DNA of 30,000 nucleotides, taken from assembly GCA_963575745.1 (NCBI GenBank), contig CAUYUJ010013803.1:259427-289426 (forward strand), written 5' to 3'. Shown here in pieces: positions 1 to 9,365 of the stretch (positions are counted from its first letter, which is position 1; every line of letters starts with the position of its first letter). Below the pieces are notes generated by a model that was given only the letters and a program-made list of their open reading frames with translations, searched no databases and was not told the DNA's origin. The position numbers and the translations under genes were made by a program. The stretch is from Prorocentrum cordatum. Its lineage: Eukaryota; Sar; Dinophyceae; Prorocentrales; Prorocentraceae.

Positions 1-8
1 ATGGAAGG

Positions 9-340
9 TGTAGACCCAATACTGCGAAGCGGGGCCGTAGTGCAATTATAACAGCGAGGTTGTATGTCAGCAAAGATACCGCAAAGAAGTCAACAATAGC
101 CGCAATGGATGGCGAAATATGGCTGCTAAGCGGAACCCGCGATGGCCCCTACGGATACGCCCAAACTCACGGGCCCTGGAGCCCAAATGGACACGAAGGG
201 ACGTGTTCCCTCTCGCCTGAATATCAGCACACTCTGCTTGCTAGCTGGCATGCTATGCTACGCAGCTTACAGGTCAGCACGGACACTATACATATGTATA
301 CATAGAATGTATACATATACATACATATATATATAGATCA
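9..340 (-). repeat. 3' LTR of the copia element
   Basis: Bases 9-285 align without gaps to 8114-8390 (about 34 mismatches by hand count). The outer end reads TG on the plus strand (CA at the element's end), and the inner end reads gatca at 336-340, so the LTR starts TGA in element orientation. An AT-rich microsatellite (286-335) fills the U3 side and differs in length from the other LTR. No clear polypurine tract is visible just inside (341-444). Confidence 0.8.
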
Positions 341-444
341 CTCGTGCACAATTATTATGATATGTGCGTCTCTGGCCGTAGATCGCTTAGACGTGTGAAA
401 TCTCACGTCAACCAACTAAGCTGAAATCGAGCTCCTGATGCGCT
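341..444. other. Internal 3' untranslated stretch of the copia element
   Basis: This lies between the RNase H stop and the 3' LTR. I see no convincing polypurine tract and no gene. The bases are ordinary mixed sequence. Confidence 0.4.
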
Positions 445-1399
445 CTATCCTGAAACCAGGCGTATGGCGCGCTTGAAAAGCGAACCGGCACTGTTCATAT
501 GTGCCTCCTGCTGGTCGGTCGGAACCCAAAAGAGAGGCAGCTGGCTGCGCTGATCGTCGGTAACGAATTCGTTACTTATTTCCTCTTCCAGTGACTCCTT
601 GAGGCCTACTAGGTCTAGCAAAAGGCGCCGCTCTGACGGGAGCTTGGAATAACCGTCTTTGTGTATCGCATCGCACAAGCTAGCGCAATCTGTGACCTGA
701 GCAAGCGGCAGCAAACTCGGGGGGGACATCTACCGGATGAGCATCCGGTATCTCAAGCGAAGCGAAAACACAGCGTGTGATCTGAGCACAGCCTACTGCG
801 TCTACTGTTGACATCGCCTCAGCTGCCAAAATACATATGCAAACTCTCTCGGTGGTGCCTGATCGCCAATCAACGATTCCCGCTCGCGCCTTGTCGCTGC
901 ACAACAGCTTGGCCTCGGCGATGAACGTCACGTAGCCGGCCTGCGAGCGGATCTTGATATTCTTGTCCTTGCTTCCAACGATCTTGGTGAGTAGCGTAGC
1001 TATGACACCTTCAGGAGGCTCGTCAGCATTGGCCCAGCTGCCGTCGTGGAAAATGACCAAGCAAAGCGGTCCACGTAGCTTCAGGAATTCCAGTCCCACG
1101 TCCGCGTGCTTCCGCGTCAGCTTGATGAGCCGATTCGTCTCGAGCAGGTCCTGGATGGTGGGCTTGTTCTGGGCGCGCTGTCCCATGGCCACTCTAGCTG
1201 ACAGGTCTGGCCAAGCCTGCGATGAGAGCAATCCAAGCGCTCCGAGGGCGGAGCGGTCGTCCGAAAACTCGGCTGGCGTCGCCTCCACCGACAGCTCCGT
1301 CTTGCGCCCCTTGCTGAGCACGATCTCTTCGATCGTGTTCGCGTACTCTCTGGCGTAGGCGCAGGTCGCCCTCCTCATCGCGCCACGCCAGCTTGCCAC
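445..1399 (-). pseudogene. Copia RNase H region, broken by a frameshift
   Basis: The frame open at 680-1399 carries the connection after the reverse transcriptase (SSQAWPDLSARVAMGQ, the usual Q.RPDLS pattern) and then RNase H: an FHDGSWAN Asp block and an LAAEAMS Glu block. Near 740 the similarity jumps to the frame open at 445-729, which begins PLAQVTDCASLCDAI (third-Asp block) and ends with FWVPTDQQEAH, where copia proteins normally have a WVPT..Q.AD pattern, so the final Asp appears changed to His. RNase H would degrade the RNA of the RNA:DNA hybrid during reverse transcription. The TAG-type end at 445 is probably the natural end of the polyprotein. Confidence 0.75.
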
Positions 1400-2000
1400 A
1401 AAATGTGAATGGCAAGCCCCTCCACTCGCCCCACGGCAGGAGCTTGTAGAGCCGGTCGCACAGGGTCGGGCACTTGCGCGAGACGCCCAGCAGCAGGTCG
1501 TCCACGTGGGCGACCACCACCGCGCACAGCTCCCCGCGCTTCTCGTAGCCGTAGTACAGCGCCGGATCTAGCGAATGCTGGCGAAGTCGGAACATGCAGT
1601 CACCTAGCTTCTCCTCCACCGCGAGCAAGGTCCTTTTGAGCTTGGCCCACCACTGTCGCGGTGCGGTGGCTAGCCCGAAGACCCCCTTGAGGATAATGAT
1701 CAACTGCCCCGGGTGCAACTCAGGTAAGCCCTCGCGGGGCTGAGCCATGTGCAACTGCTGGTCGGGCTGCTCGTCGCCTTGCATGAAAGCCGCCTCCACG
1801 TCCGCTGCGTAGATCTCCAGGTCGAATCCCTGGCAGACGGTGAAGAACAGCATAGTCGAGATGCGGGTGACCGTAGGCGCGTCTGTGCGCAGGTCGCCCT
1901 GAGCGAGACGCGGGCCCATGTGACCCCCGACGCAGAGTCGGGCCTTGGCCTTGACCGGCAGCGGGTGCTTCAGTCCGCAGCGGCGCGTTCATATCCCGGC
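1400..2000 (-). pseudogene. Copia reverse transcriptase
   Basis: This is the RVT_2-type polymerase. In the frame open at 1194-1919 (residue 1 at 1919) I see motif A with AADVEAAFMQG (Asp40), the LKGVFGLATAPRQWW block at about 77-91, and motif C with AHVDDLLLG (Asp140-Asp141, His in place of the usual Tyr). The catalytic Asp residues are therefore kept although the polyprotein is broken. The similarity leaves this frame at about 1400 and continues into RNase H in another frame. Upstream at 1990-2000 two opposite indels lie close together: the adjacent frame contains VCRDMNAPLRTEAP, which fits between the conserved linker and the polymerase start. Confidence 0.85.
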
Positions 2001-2854
2001 ACACAAACCGGGCAAGATGAGGTTGGCCTTGACCCTGCCCCTGACGACTCGGACTCCTCGAGGGTGAGCACCTGACAAGATCCGTACTTCTGCCACTCGC
2101 TCCACTGCTTGGCCGCCGCCTCTCGGTAGAGCCCCCTGTCGAAGTCCTTGATGGCCCTCCAGTGGATCCCCTTGTCGGCTTGCTTGCGCTCGATCCTCTC
2201 GGCGACGACGGAGGTCTGCATCGCTTCTCTGGGAGCCGACCTCGAAAGCTCTATAGCGCCCTCCTGCTCGGATCCGGCCGCTGCTCCGCCGTCGGGCACG
2301 GCCGCCCGATCGCGCGAGGCTGTCCTCGGGGGCGGTCCTCCGGAGACCGCGTGCCCCTTGGCGGTCTGCAGACCCTTGATGGCCGAGCCGAAGTCGCCGC
2401 TGCCCGCCCCGTCGAAGGTCGCTCGCCGTCGTCGGAACTCGACGGGACCTATAGGGCTGCTCCTCCAAGGCTGACTGAGGCATGTCGGCTCGGCCGGCGG
2501 GCAGCACCTCGATCTGCTCCTGGGACTTCGGTCGGGAACGTTCAGCATCAGGTCGTCGTCGTCGCCTGGGCTGTCGATGAACTCCCGCCACGCCTGCTCC
2601 ATCTCGTCTGGCTGGACCTCGGGCCGGCCCGGCTCGGGGCAGATGTCCTCCACCGGGGCCTCCTCCTGCTCAAGTCAGTCGCGAGACCTGTCGAGCTCGG
2701 CCACGGCCTGGCCGATCTCGCCCCGACCGTTCGGGAACCAGACGTCGTCCGGAGCGAGCGCCTTGATGTGCTCCGGGGCCACCAGCATGGCGCGCCTTCC
2801 CAGCGAGACCCAAGTGTCGTTGCCCTGGTGACTGATGATCACGCACGGCTCCCG
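1970..2854 (-). pseudogene. Integrase C-terminal part and integrase-RT linker
   Basis: After the TAG at 2855-2857 the integrase frame continues with REPCVIISHQGNDTWVSLG, the small beta-rich block usual at the copia integrase C-terminus. The TAG stands where relatives have a Trp (TGG), so a single G-to-A change explains it. A second in-frame TGA lies at 2675-2677. An acidic linker follows (EQAWREFIDSPGDDDD), and near 2130-2060 the EWQKYGSCQVLTLEE block that precedes the polymerase. The real similarity leaves this frame at about 2060 (to VRGRVKANLILP). Confidence 0.7.
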
Positions 2855-3814
2855 CTAGACCCCCTTCTTGGCGTTGCGACTGTGCTGCCCCTTCTGCCCC
2901 CTCTTCTTGACTTGGCGGAAAATGTAGCACATCTCGCCCACTAACAAGGGCGTGGCCACGGCGCGCGCGCGAGCCAGCATAGCTCGTCTGAGCTGGTCGT
3001 CGTTCTGCATCCGCATAAACGACTCGCGCGCCGCCGCTCGAATTGCATATCGGCGGCGAATATTCCCGTCATTGGTGGCGAGGCTGTGGGCACTGTAGTT
3101 GGCCGTGTCGTCCACCGGGTCGGCGGGCCTCTTGGGATCGCCCCCCAGCACCCACTGCGCGAGGCAGAAGCCAGCCCGCCGCCTCAGCGAGTTCTTCGCG
3201 CCCGACGCCATGATGCCCAGCGTCCGCATCTCGTCCTCGCCCCTGATCGACGAGGGCTCGATCGCCCTTGCAGCGAGCTCCTTCCACCAGGCTCCCTGAC
3301 GTTCCACTCGACCGAGCTGCCAGTGGGCCTGTCCCGCAATAGGTAGCTGCACCGTGTCGAAAGACTGGAACATCTCTCTGAGAACGCCGCCGAAGCCCCT
3401 CTCCACGTCGAAGTGGACTCGGTCCGGGACGCCGGCCCAGGAGGCCCAGGACCTCTCGAAGGCCGTAGCGAACTCCTGGCTGGCGCGGCGACCGATCAGC
3501 GTCGCGACGTGGAAGGTAGTAGCCAAGTCGACGATGCTGAAGTACCAGTAACTCTCGCCGTCGACGTCCTTGAGCTCGAAGCAAGCGAAGCCCACATCGT
3601 CGCCGAAATCCTGCACGAAGTGGAGGTGCGCTGGCCCCCTCGCGCTCGGGCGCTGCTGCGAGCGGCACGCTCCGCAGATCAGCCCCTTGACGGCCTGCAC
3701 GGTGGCCGACTTAGCGCCCTTGAGTCGCAGACTGCGGCCCAAGTCTTCATGCGACGGATGGCCCACGTTGACGCGGAGTCTCTTGAGGATGGCCAACTCG
3801 GCTGGCTTGCAGCA
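2855..3814 (-). pseudogene. Copia integrase, catalytic site damaged
   Basis: The 313-codon frame at 2855-3796 begins in the zinc-binding N-domain: RLRVNVGHPSHEDL, then LICGACRS (His13, Cys41, Cys44). The first His of the usual LH.NLGHP pattern is Arg. The core follows. The first catalytic Asp, expected in a VG.D.F pattern, appears as VGFACF (Ala71). Asp130 (HFDVERGF) and Glu165 (GRVERQG) are 34 residues apart, matching D,D-35-E spacing, and the HWQLGRVERQGAWWK block is clear. Integrase would insert the cDNA copy into the genome; with the first Asp missing and a nonsense codon after residue 313 this copy should not work. A frameshift at about 3815 separates it from the upstream module. Confidence 0.88.
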
Positions 3815-5940
3815 GGCCGCTGCTTTCTTGGGAGGTGATCGCGCCGACCCCGATCCTGCCGTCCACAGTCTCGTCGGTCTTCACGTCGCGAGCGTCGGCG
3901 AAATCGTCTCCGCCGCCCATGGGGTCTGAGTCCCCAATAGGCTCGCCCGTCTCTCCCAAGGACGCGGCGTCGTTCACGTAGGCGGCGGCCTGCTCCTTCA
4001 ACTCCGTCGCGATGAAGGGCGACGAAGAAGCGCCGCAGTCCACCTGGCAGGCGCGAGGCCCACCCTGCCGGCGAATGATCTGCTCGACGATGCGAACCAC
4101 CGCTCGGCAGAACATGGCTGGGTAAACGCCAGACTTCCGCACCGCCACGTTGTCCCCGAACGTCTGGTCGTGGCGCGCGTGGCTGCAGGTGCGGCGTAGC
4201 CGCTCGAACTCCTTGCGGGCGACGAGCAGCCTGGCGGGGTGCTCGATGAGCCGCCTTGCCCTGTAGCGTCGAGCTCCGTACTCGCACATGTCGCGCCTCA
4301 CCTGGTACACGCGCTTGTCGGCAAGTAGCTCCATCATGATGCGCTGTGTCAAGATCCGGCTGGTGGCCGGGTTCTCGATCATGGCGACGCCGCCTGAATC
4401 GAGCTGCGACTTGACGAGGTCGCGAGCCAAGAAAAGAAATGGCCGCTCCGCGCGCCACAATCGCCGCAGCGCCTGCTTGCCCTGCGGCGCGCGGAAGTTG
4501 AGGTGCGCAATGTTCGCGCAGTAGGTGCAGGGTAGCTCGGTCGACACGAACTTCGAACTCGATGCGTGGCACCGCTCGTACGTCATCTCGAGGTCCTTCT
4601 GCTTGCGGAAGCCCCAGCCGCACTTGCGGTCGATCACCTCCGTGGCTGTCACGTCGCGGCGCACTGCCGCCTCGGTAATACCGCCTTCGCCTCCAAACAC
4701 CTGCGTGACGTCCACGCCGTGGCTCCGGGCGGCGTAGATCTCCTCGACGCCCCTCACGTGGTCGGCCACGTCCTGCGCGGCGCCCGTCGCATACTGAGCG
4801 AACGGCTTTAGAGGGCGGGACAGCCAGTCCGCGGGGAGCACCGCCTGAAACGCGAAGGCGCTCAGCAAGCCCGTGACCTGGTAGAGTAAGCCGACGCGCT
4901 TGCCCTTCTTGATGCCTGGCCGCCCGCCCGAGGCTGGCGGCCGGTCCCGGCGGCTGCCGCCGCCCAGGCCTTGTCGCGCGGAGACGCCGCATCCGTCTCC
5001 TGGTCGGTCTCGCCCGCCGTGGTCGCCGGCGTCCATCTCGTGCTCCTCGACCGTCCTCGGGCGGCGGTGACCCGCCCAGCTGCCTTGACATGCTGGGGCC
5101 CGCTGGATCGTCGCCGTCAGCGCCGCCGACTCGTCGTCCAGGACCACCTCCGCGGCCATCACCGCCTCGATGGCGGTCTTGAATTTCTCTGGCTCGAGCG
5201 GCTTCACTCCGTGAGCCTTGACCCACCTGCCGAAGCGCGCCAGGAGCGGGCTCGGTCGGCCGTTGTCCAGCTCCAGCACCGCCCACCGCGCGTAACCCAG
5301 GTCGTTCTTGAGCACCCAGCGGTAATCCGCGGTCGGGTACTTGCCGCCGAAGCGCATCTTGTCGTTCCCCGTGATCTGCGAGCTTGGATAGGCCACGTTG
5401 CTCGAGGCGCCGCTGACCGCGTTCTCGACCTTCCAGCCCTTCGGGCGCTGCCTGAGCTCCGGCGCAGTCGTGTGCCGGTCGAAATCGATGCCCTTCATTC
5501 TGCACAACTCCTGGAGCTCGTGCTTGCGCATCTTGCCGAAGCGCGCCCTGTCCTGGACCTTGGCCCTCAGCGCGCGCAAGATGACGCGGAGCTGGTCGCA
5601 CGTCGCGTCGCGCACATCCAACTCGTAGCTTGCCACCTCCGCCTGTCGGCCCCCCATCCGCATGCTGGAGATCGCCGGCAGGCGGGAAGTACTCGGCGTC
5701 GGCGCATTCGAGCAGCTGGCCTCCGATTTCGTCGCCCTGGGAGATGTCATACATGTCCGCTGCGACGGGGGCGTAAACTCCGGCCGCTGGCACGCGAAAA
5801 ATTGCGGTGGCTGGATCTGCCACGGCACGCGTCGTAAAGGTTGTTGGGGCCTGAGATGAACTCGAGCCGGATGGCTGCGGTGATGATGCCGTGTGATGAC
5901 CCCGCGCTGATGGCTGATCTCGTAGCTCGCTACCGCTTGC
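3815..5940 (-). pseudogene. Copia central region with methyltransferase-like module
   Basis: This region between protease and integrase is larger than in ordinary copia elements. From about 5650 to 3815 the best frame is the one open at 3747-6065. It holds a linker with KYPTADYRWVLKNDLGYARW and then a module resembling cytosine-C5 methyltransferases: VFGGEGGIT (like motif I, about 4680-4705), ELPCTYC (like the PPC of motif IV, first Pro now Leu through a CCA-to-CTA change, about 4530) and MIENPATSR (like the EN of motif VI, about 4360-4385). A DMCEYG block, a C-H-rich block and VYPAMFCRAV follow. The in-frame TAA at 5941-5943 and a frameshift at a six-G run near 5650 break it upstream, and the frame is unclear at about 4925-5100. 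The function is unknown; enzymatic activity is doubtful. Confidence 0.6.
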
Positions 5941-7061
5941 TTACGACTGACATCGGACACGTTGTGGCTGAGGATCGCTGTCTGGTTTAGCTCCTCGTCC
6001 TGTGTGATCGGTTTGCATGATCTGTGCTGCGCTGGCGGACGTAGGAATAATTCCCCATGCCTCATTCTCCGACCCCGATGATGACTGACGCGATGGAATA
6101 GATGCGCACATGGCCTGGCGCACCTGCTGCTCGACTAGTTCAGCGCTGTCGAGCTCGTCACAATCAGTCTCCGACTGAGACTCGTCGGCCTCCGAGGCGA
6201 CCCCTTGGTCGCAGCACTCGGGCGCTACCGGCTTGGCGGCGCTGGTCTTGTCGTCCGAGACGCCCGACACGGGCTTGTAGTTTGGCGCGAAGCCTGTGAT
6301 CTCAAGCGTCGGGTGTCCAGCGCGGCCCAAACCCATCTGGATGCCGTGCTCGTTGACAGACTTGATGTGAAGCTCCTCGTTGTCCCCTGCGTGGTAGACA
6401 ACGACCAGCTCGCTCTGGGCCTGGCGGCTGAACAGCCCAAGCACGGCGCCGCGCACAATGCTCATGCGCACGGCGAAGGCCTTGCCATTCACCGAGCCGG
6501 GAATCAACGCCGCCTTGAGGCTGTACGCCACCTTGGACGCTCCGAAGCGGAACGGCTCCTTCTCCGGGAACTGGATCGGCTGGATGCTGAAGGCCGCCAG
6601 CTTCTTCTTGGCGTCGTTGCACCAGTCCTGGTCGCCGACGCACCGCAAGCAGGCAGCGTCGGAAGTCAGCTTGCCGCCCGACTCCTTGAGTAGGCCTTCG
6701 ACTCTGATGTAGATGAGCGCCGAACCCGTCGCAGCCATGTGGCACTGGCTGTCCTTGTTGATGTAGAACGAGGCAGCCGTCACCTCCTCGGGCATGTCGC
6801 GCAGCGCGTTGCCGAAGGTGATCCCCCTCTGATCTCGCGCCGCTCTCGGCTGCTCGCGCGGGCAGACCGCCGCGACCGCCATCTCCGCGACGTGGGGCCC
6901 CTGCGCGGCGCCAGCCCCGTCGTTCGTAGTCATGTTCGTCTTGCGACAGCCCTTCCGCGGGATGTCGGCCCGCGCGTTGGGGTCGTTCTTCTTGGAGCAC
7001 TGCGGGTCGCCGTGCCAGTGGCCTTTCTGGCCACACGCTCCACGCTGCGCCCTCGCCTTAT
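5941..7061 (-). pseudogene. Copia zinc knuckle and aspartic protease, active site altered
   Basis: Just after the gag frameshift the new frame reads ACGQKGHWHGDPQC, a zinc knuckle of the type C..CG..GHW..D..C, but the first Cys is Arg (CGT instead of TGT). The protease follows in the frame starting at 6933: TSDAACLRCVGDQDW stands where relatives have DTAC or DTGC, so the catalytic D-T/S-G/A triad is D-A-A. EPFRFGASKVAYS and VRGAVLGLFSRQAQSEL are the familiar downstream strands. The protease would cut the polyprotein. The frame ends at TAA 5941-5943, after which the same frame stays readable to about 5650. Confidence 0.7.
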
Positions 7062-7961
7062 CTTGGCGGTCTTGGCATCGACATTCTTCGGCGGGCGCCC
7101 GCCGTCTCGCTTGGCGAAGTAGCCGCGCGCTTGCTTAGCCTCCTTTAGCTTGCCCTTGGCGCGCACCATCTTCTTGGCGAAGAAAAACACCTGCCCCTCC
7201 GCCTCGCCCATCACGTCCTGCAGCTCATCCGGCAAATCGTCGGCGTTGCCCTCGGAGCTGTCGGTGGACGCGCCGTCGTTCTCGGCCTCGTCATAGGCCT
7301 CCGTGGCGTACACCTTCTTGTGGTCCTTCTTGTGACCTCCGTAGCCACCTCTGCCGTGGCGATGCTCTTCGTTGCCGTCCACGACCGATACTTTGGGCAA
7401 ATTGATCGTGAGCTGCTCCTGGATCTTCGTCGGATTAAACTTGTTGCCCACGCCGTTCAGCACACTCGCCGCGCGCTCCGGTGGCAGGCGGGCGCCCTTG
7501 ATGCACCGGTCGGCCAAGACCTCGTCGGGCACCTGGATGTCCTTAGCTCTCAGCTTCGTCGCTATGCTGTTGAAGCGATTGTTGAAATCGCGGATCTCCT
7601 CAAGCTTGCGCCGGATGCACGCCGGCTTCACGAATGTCTCCAGGAGCGCCGGTAACTCCAATACTTCGATCTCGGGAAAGCGTTTCCCGAGGCACGCCAA
7701 GAAAACCTCCACCGAGTCGTCGCCCTTGATGGTCTCCAGGTCGAGCTCCTCGCGCGCCTCCTCGGCCTTGCCCTTGAGGCTGGCCAACGGCGTCGCGCCC
7801 TGCTTGGGCAGCTTGACCTCTGCGCCGATCTGCCAGGCGGCGACTTTTCGGCGGAACTTCTTCATCGTCTTGCCCGTGCCGTCAAGGACGGGTACGGGAA
7901 TATTGCCCCCGCTGTTCTTGTCCTCGCCGCCGGCTGCAGCGGCTCCTCCAATAGTCGCCAT
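7062..7961 (-). pseudogene. Copia gag, 5' part
   Basis: The ATG at 7961 has a full vertebrate-style Kozak context (GCCGCCATGG). About 300 codons read cleanly: an Ala/Gly-rich start, a helical gag body with WQIGAEVKL and LLETFVKPACIRRKLEEIRDF, a His/Gly-rich stretch (HRHGRGGYGGHKKDHKK), and an acidic block before a basic Lys-rich region. At about 7062 the frame shifts; the neighbouring frame continues with the zinc knuckle, and one missing base at AAGATAAGG would explain it. Beyond this point the gag frame stays open to 6930 but codes for an Arg-rich artefact. Gag would form the virus-like particle and bind the RNA. Confidence 0.75.
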
Positions 7962-7978
7962 GGCGGCAACTCCACATG

Positions 7979-8038
7979 AGAGGTGTCAGTCGCAAGACTA
8001 TAAGCCCTCAGCTCCGAATGAGAGGTGTCAGTGGCAAT
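7979..8038. repeat. 17-bp direct repeat in the copia leader
   Basis: agaggtgtcagtcgcaa (about 7980-7996) and agaggtgtcagtggcaa (about 8022-8038) are direct copies 42 bp apart with one mismatch. They lie in the untranslated leader between the primer site and gag. Their role is unknown; they could be part of a packaging or dimerisation signal, or a chance duplication. Confidence 0.55.
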
Positions 8039-8100
8039 AACGAGCTTGTAGGTGCCTTTATTGTCTCTGCGATGTCGCGCACGTTGCCGTGGTAGAGTTA

Positions 8101-8112
8101 GCTCCGCTACCA
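8101..8112 (-). promoter_or_regulatory. tRNA-iMet-like primer binding site
   Basis: On the minus strand, one base after the LTR end, the sequence reads TGGTAGCGGAGC. Its complement ends in GCTACCA, as do yeast and human initiator tRNA-Met acceptor ends known to me. This is where minus-strand DNA synthesis would be primed. The position directly beside the 5' LTR supports both the LTR boundary and the orientation. Confidence 0.7.
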
Positions 8113-8113
8113 A

Positions 8114-8418
8114 CGTAGGCCCAATACTGCGAAGCGGGGTCGTAGTGCAATAATAACCGCGAGGTTGTATGTCAGCAAAGATTCCGCAATGATATCAATA
8201 ATATCCGCAATGGATGGCGAAAAATGGTTGCTTAGCGAAACACGCGATGGCCCCTACCGACACGCCCAAGCTCAAGGGCCCTGGAGCCCAAATGGATACG
8301 AAAGGACATGTTGCCTCTCGCCTGAATATTAGCGCACGTTGCTTGCTTGCTGGCAGGCTATGCTACACTGCTTACATATCAGCACGGACACTATATATAT
8401 ATATATATATATATCTCA
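8114..8418 (-). repeat. 5' LTR of the copia element
   Basis: Gap-free partner of the LTR at 9-285 over 8114-8390. The inner end is CG where the other LTR has TG, so this end has mutated. The outer end reads ctca at 8415-8418, giving a TGA start in element orientation, followed by the candidate target duplication aaagg. The AT run at 8391-8414 is a pure TA repeat, whereas the 3' LTR has an interrupted one. It should hold the element's promoter, but no specific start site can be read. Confidence 0.8.
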
Positions 8419-9365
8419 AAAGGGGAGCGGGGGAACGCGGAGGGAGGGCCTGAAGCGAAGGATAAAAAAGAACCGGAAATGCTGCAAAAAGAACCGGAAA
8501 TGCTGTTTAAACCTAAACGGTCCGATAACGGCGCGGGTTTCTTGGGTCGGCGCTGGACCCCCTTCAGAAGGCGACGGGGCTTCTCGGCGGACCCCCCCCC
8601 GCCTTATGAGAAATCCCCTGCGGCTTCGGAGAAGACTTGGAAAGCATATCAGAAAGCAGCTGGCCTTCGGAGCCTTCTGAGAAGACCCGGTCCCTCTGCC
8701 TTGCTCCCAGAGCGTCGTCGACAGGGGCCGTCCAGGAAGGGGCCCAGACACAGGTGCGCAGACTGCTGCGCTCTCCGTCCAAGGCTGCGTGGGGCGGCGG
8801 CACGTGGCAGCCGCCGCCGTCGCAGTGTAGGGCCAAGTCGACGTCGTCGCAGCTGGGGTCGCCGCGCGGGAGCGGCCGGCCATGGCTGTGCCAGATGAAG
8901 AGAGGCGGCTTTGCTCAACGGCCTCCTCCGGACGACGCGGACGCTGTCGTCGGGCAGCACCAACTGCGGCCCGAAACGGCCGCGCCAACCACACCAGCCC
9001 TCCTCAACCAGAGGGGTCCGCACAGGCCGCAGGGCCTCGAGCCGACACCAAGAGCGAGGAGGGAGGAGCTCCTCGCGCTATGGAGCCAGCGAGGAGGGGA
9101 AGGGAACGAAGGAAAGCGGGAGGAGGCGGGAGGGGGGAGGGAATTCGCTAGAGCTTTCTGATGCCCAGGGCGTGGCAGAAAGGCGGAGTGAGGAGGAGAA
9201 GGAGGATGAGGATGAGGGGGAGGAAAAGGAAGGGACAGGAGGAGGAGGAGGAGGAAGAGGAAGAGGAGGAGGAGAAGAGCGAGGCGGCGGCGGCGGACGG
9301 TGGAATGAGCGTTCAAGCCGTTCTCTCTAAGCACAAATTGGAAAAAAAAAAAAAACCGAGGAGTT
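8419..9365. other. Spacer between the copia element and the LINE; no recognised gene
   Basis: Several overlapping open frames occur on both strands (for example 8637-9161 plus and 8416-8994 minus), but none shows a recognisable domain and their composition is Arg/Pro/Ala-rich. The stretch contains a 21-bp tandem duplication, a purine-rich block at about 9100-9295 and a run of 14 A at 9342-9355. Part of it may be the 3' untranslated end of the LINE, whose border I cannot place. Confidence 0.5.
8465..8506. repeat. Tandem duplication of a 21-bp unit
   Basis: The unit with core aaccggaaatgctg occurs twice in a row (8465-8485 and 8486-8506), differing only at the last base. Confidence 0.8.

Larger units (their letters stand above)
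9..8418 (-). mobile_element. Ty1/copia-type LTR retrotransposon, complete in layout but decayed
   Basis: Two direct LTRs flank an internal region that reads on the minus strand as gag, zinc knuckle, aspartic protease, methyltransferase-like central module, integrase, reverse transcriptase and RNase H. Integrase before reverse transcriptase is the copia order. A primer binding site lies beside the 5' LTR. The outer flanks are gaagg (4-8) and aaagg (8419-8423), a candidate 5-bp target-site duplication with one mismatch. The coding region switches frame at about 7062, 5650, 3815, 2060, 2000, 1400 and 740, and has in-frame stops at 5941, 2855 and 2675, so no functional polyprotein can be made from this copy. 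The element type is well supported; exact ends are inferred from TG...CA and the LTR alignment. Confidence 0.9.

Noticed and set aside
4971-5837. Plus-strand 288-codon frame opposite the copia central region
   Set aside because: It is the antisense shadow of a GC-rich coding region; the minus strand carries the recognisable blocks.
8637-9161. Plus-strand 174-codon frame between the two elements
   Set aside because: No domain, Arg/Pro/Gly-rich composition, and overlapping frames of similar length on both strands.
9342-9355. A14 run as the poly-A tail of the LINE
   Set aside because: The A run is on the plus strand, while the LINE reads on minus, where it is a T run.
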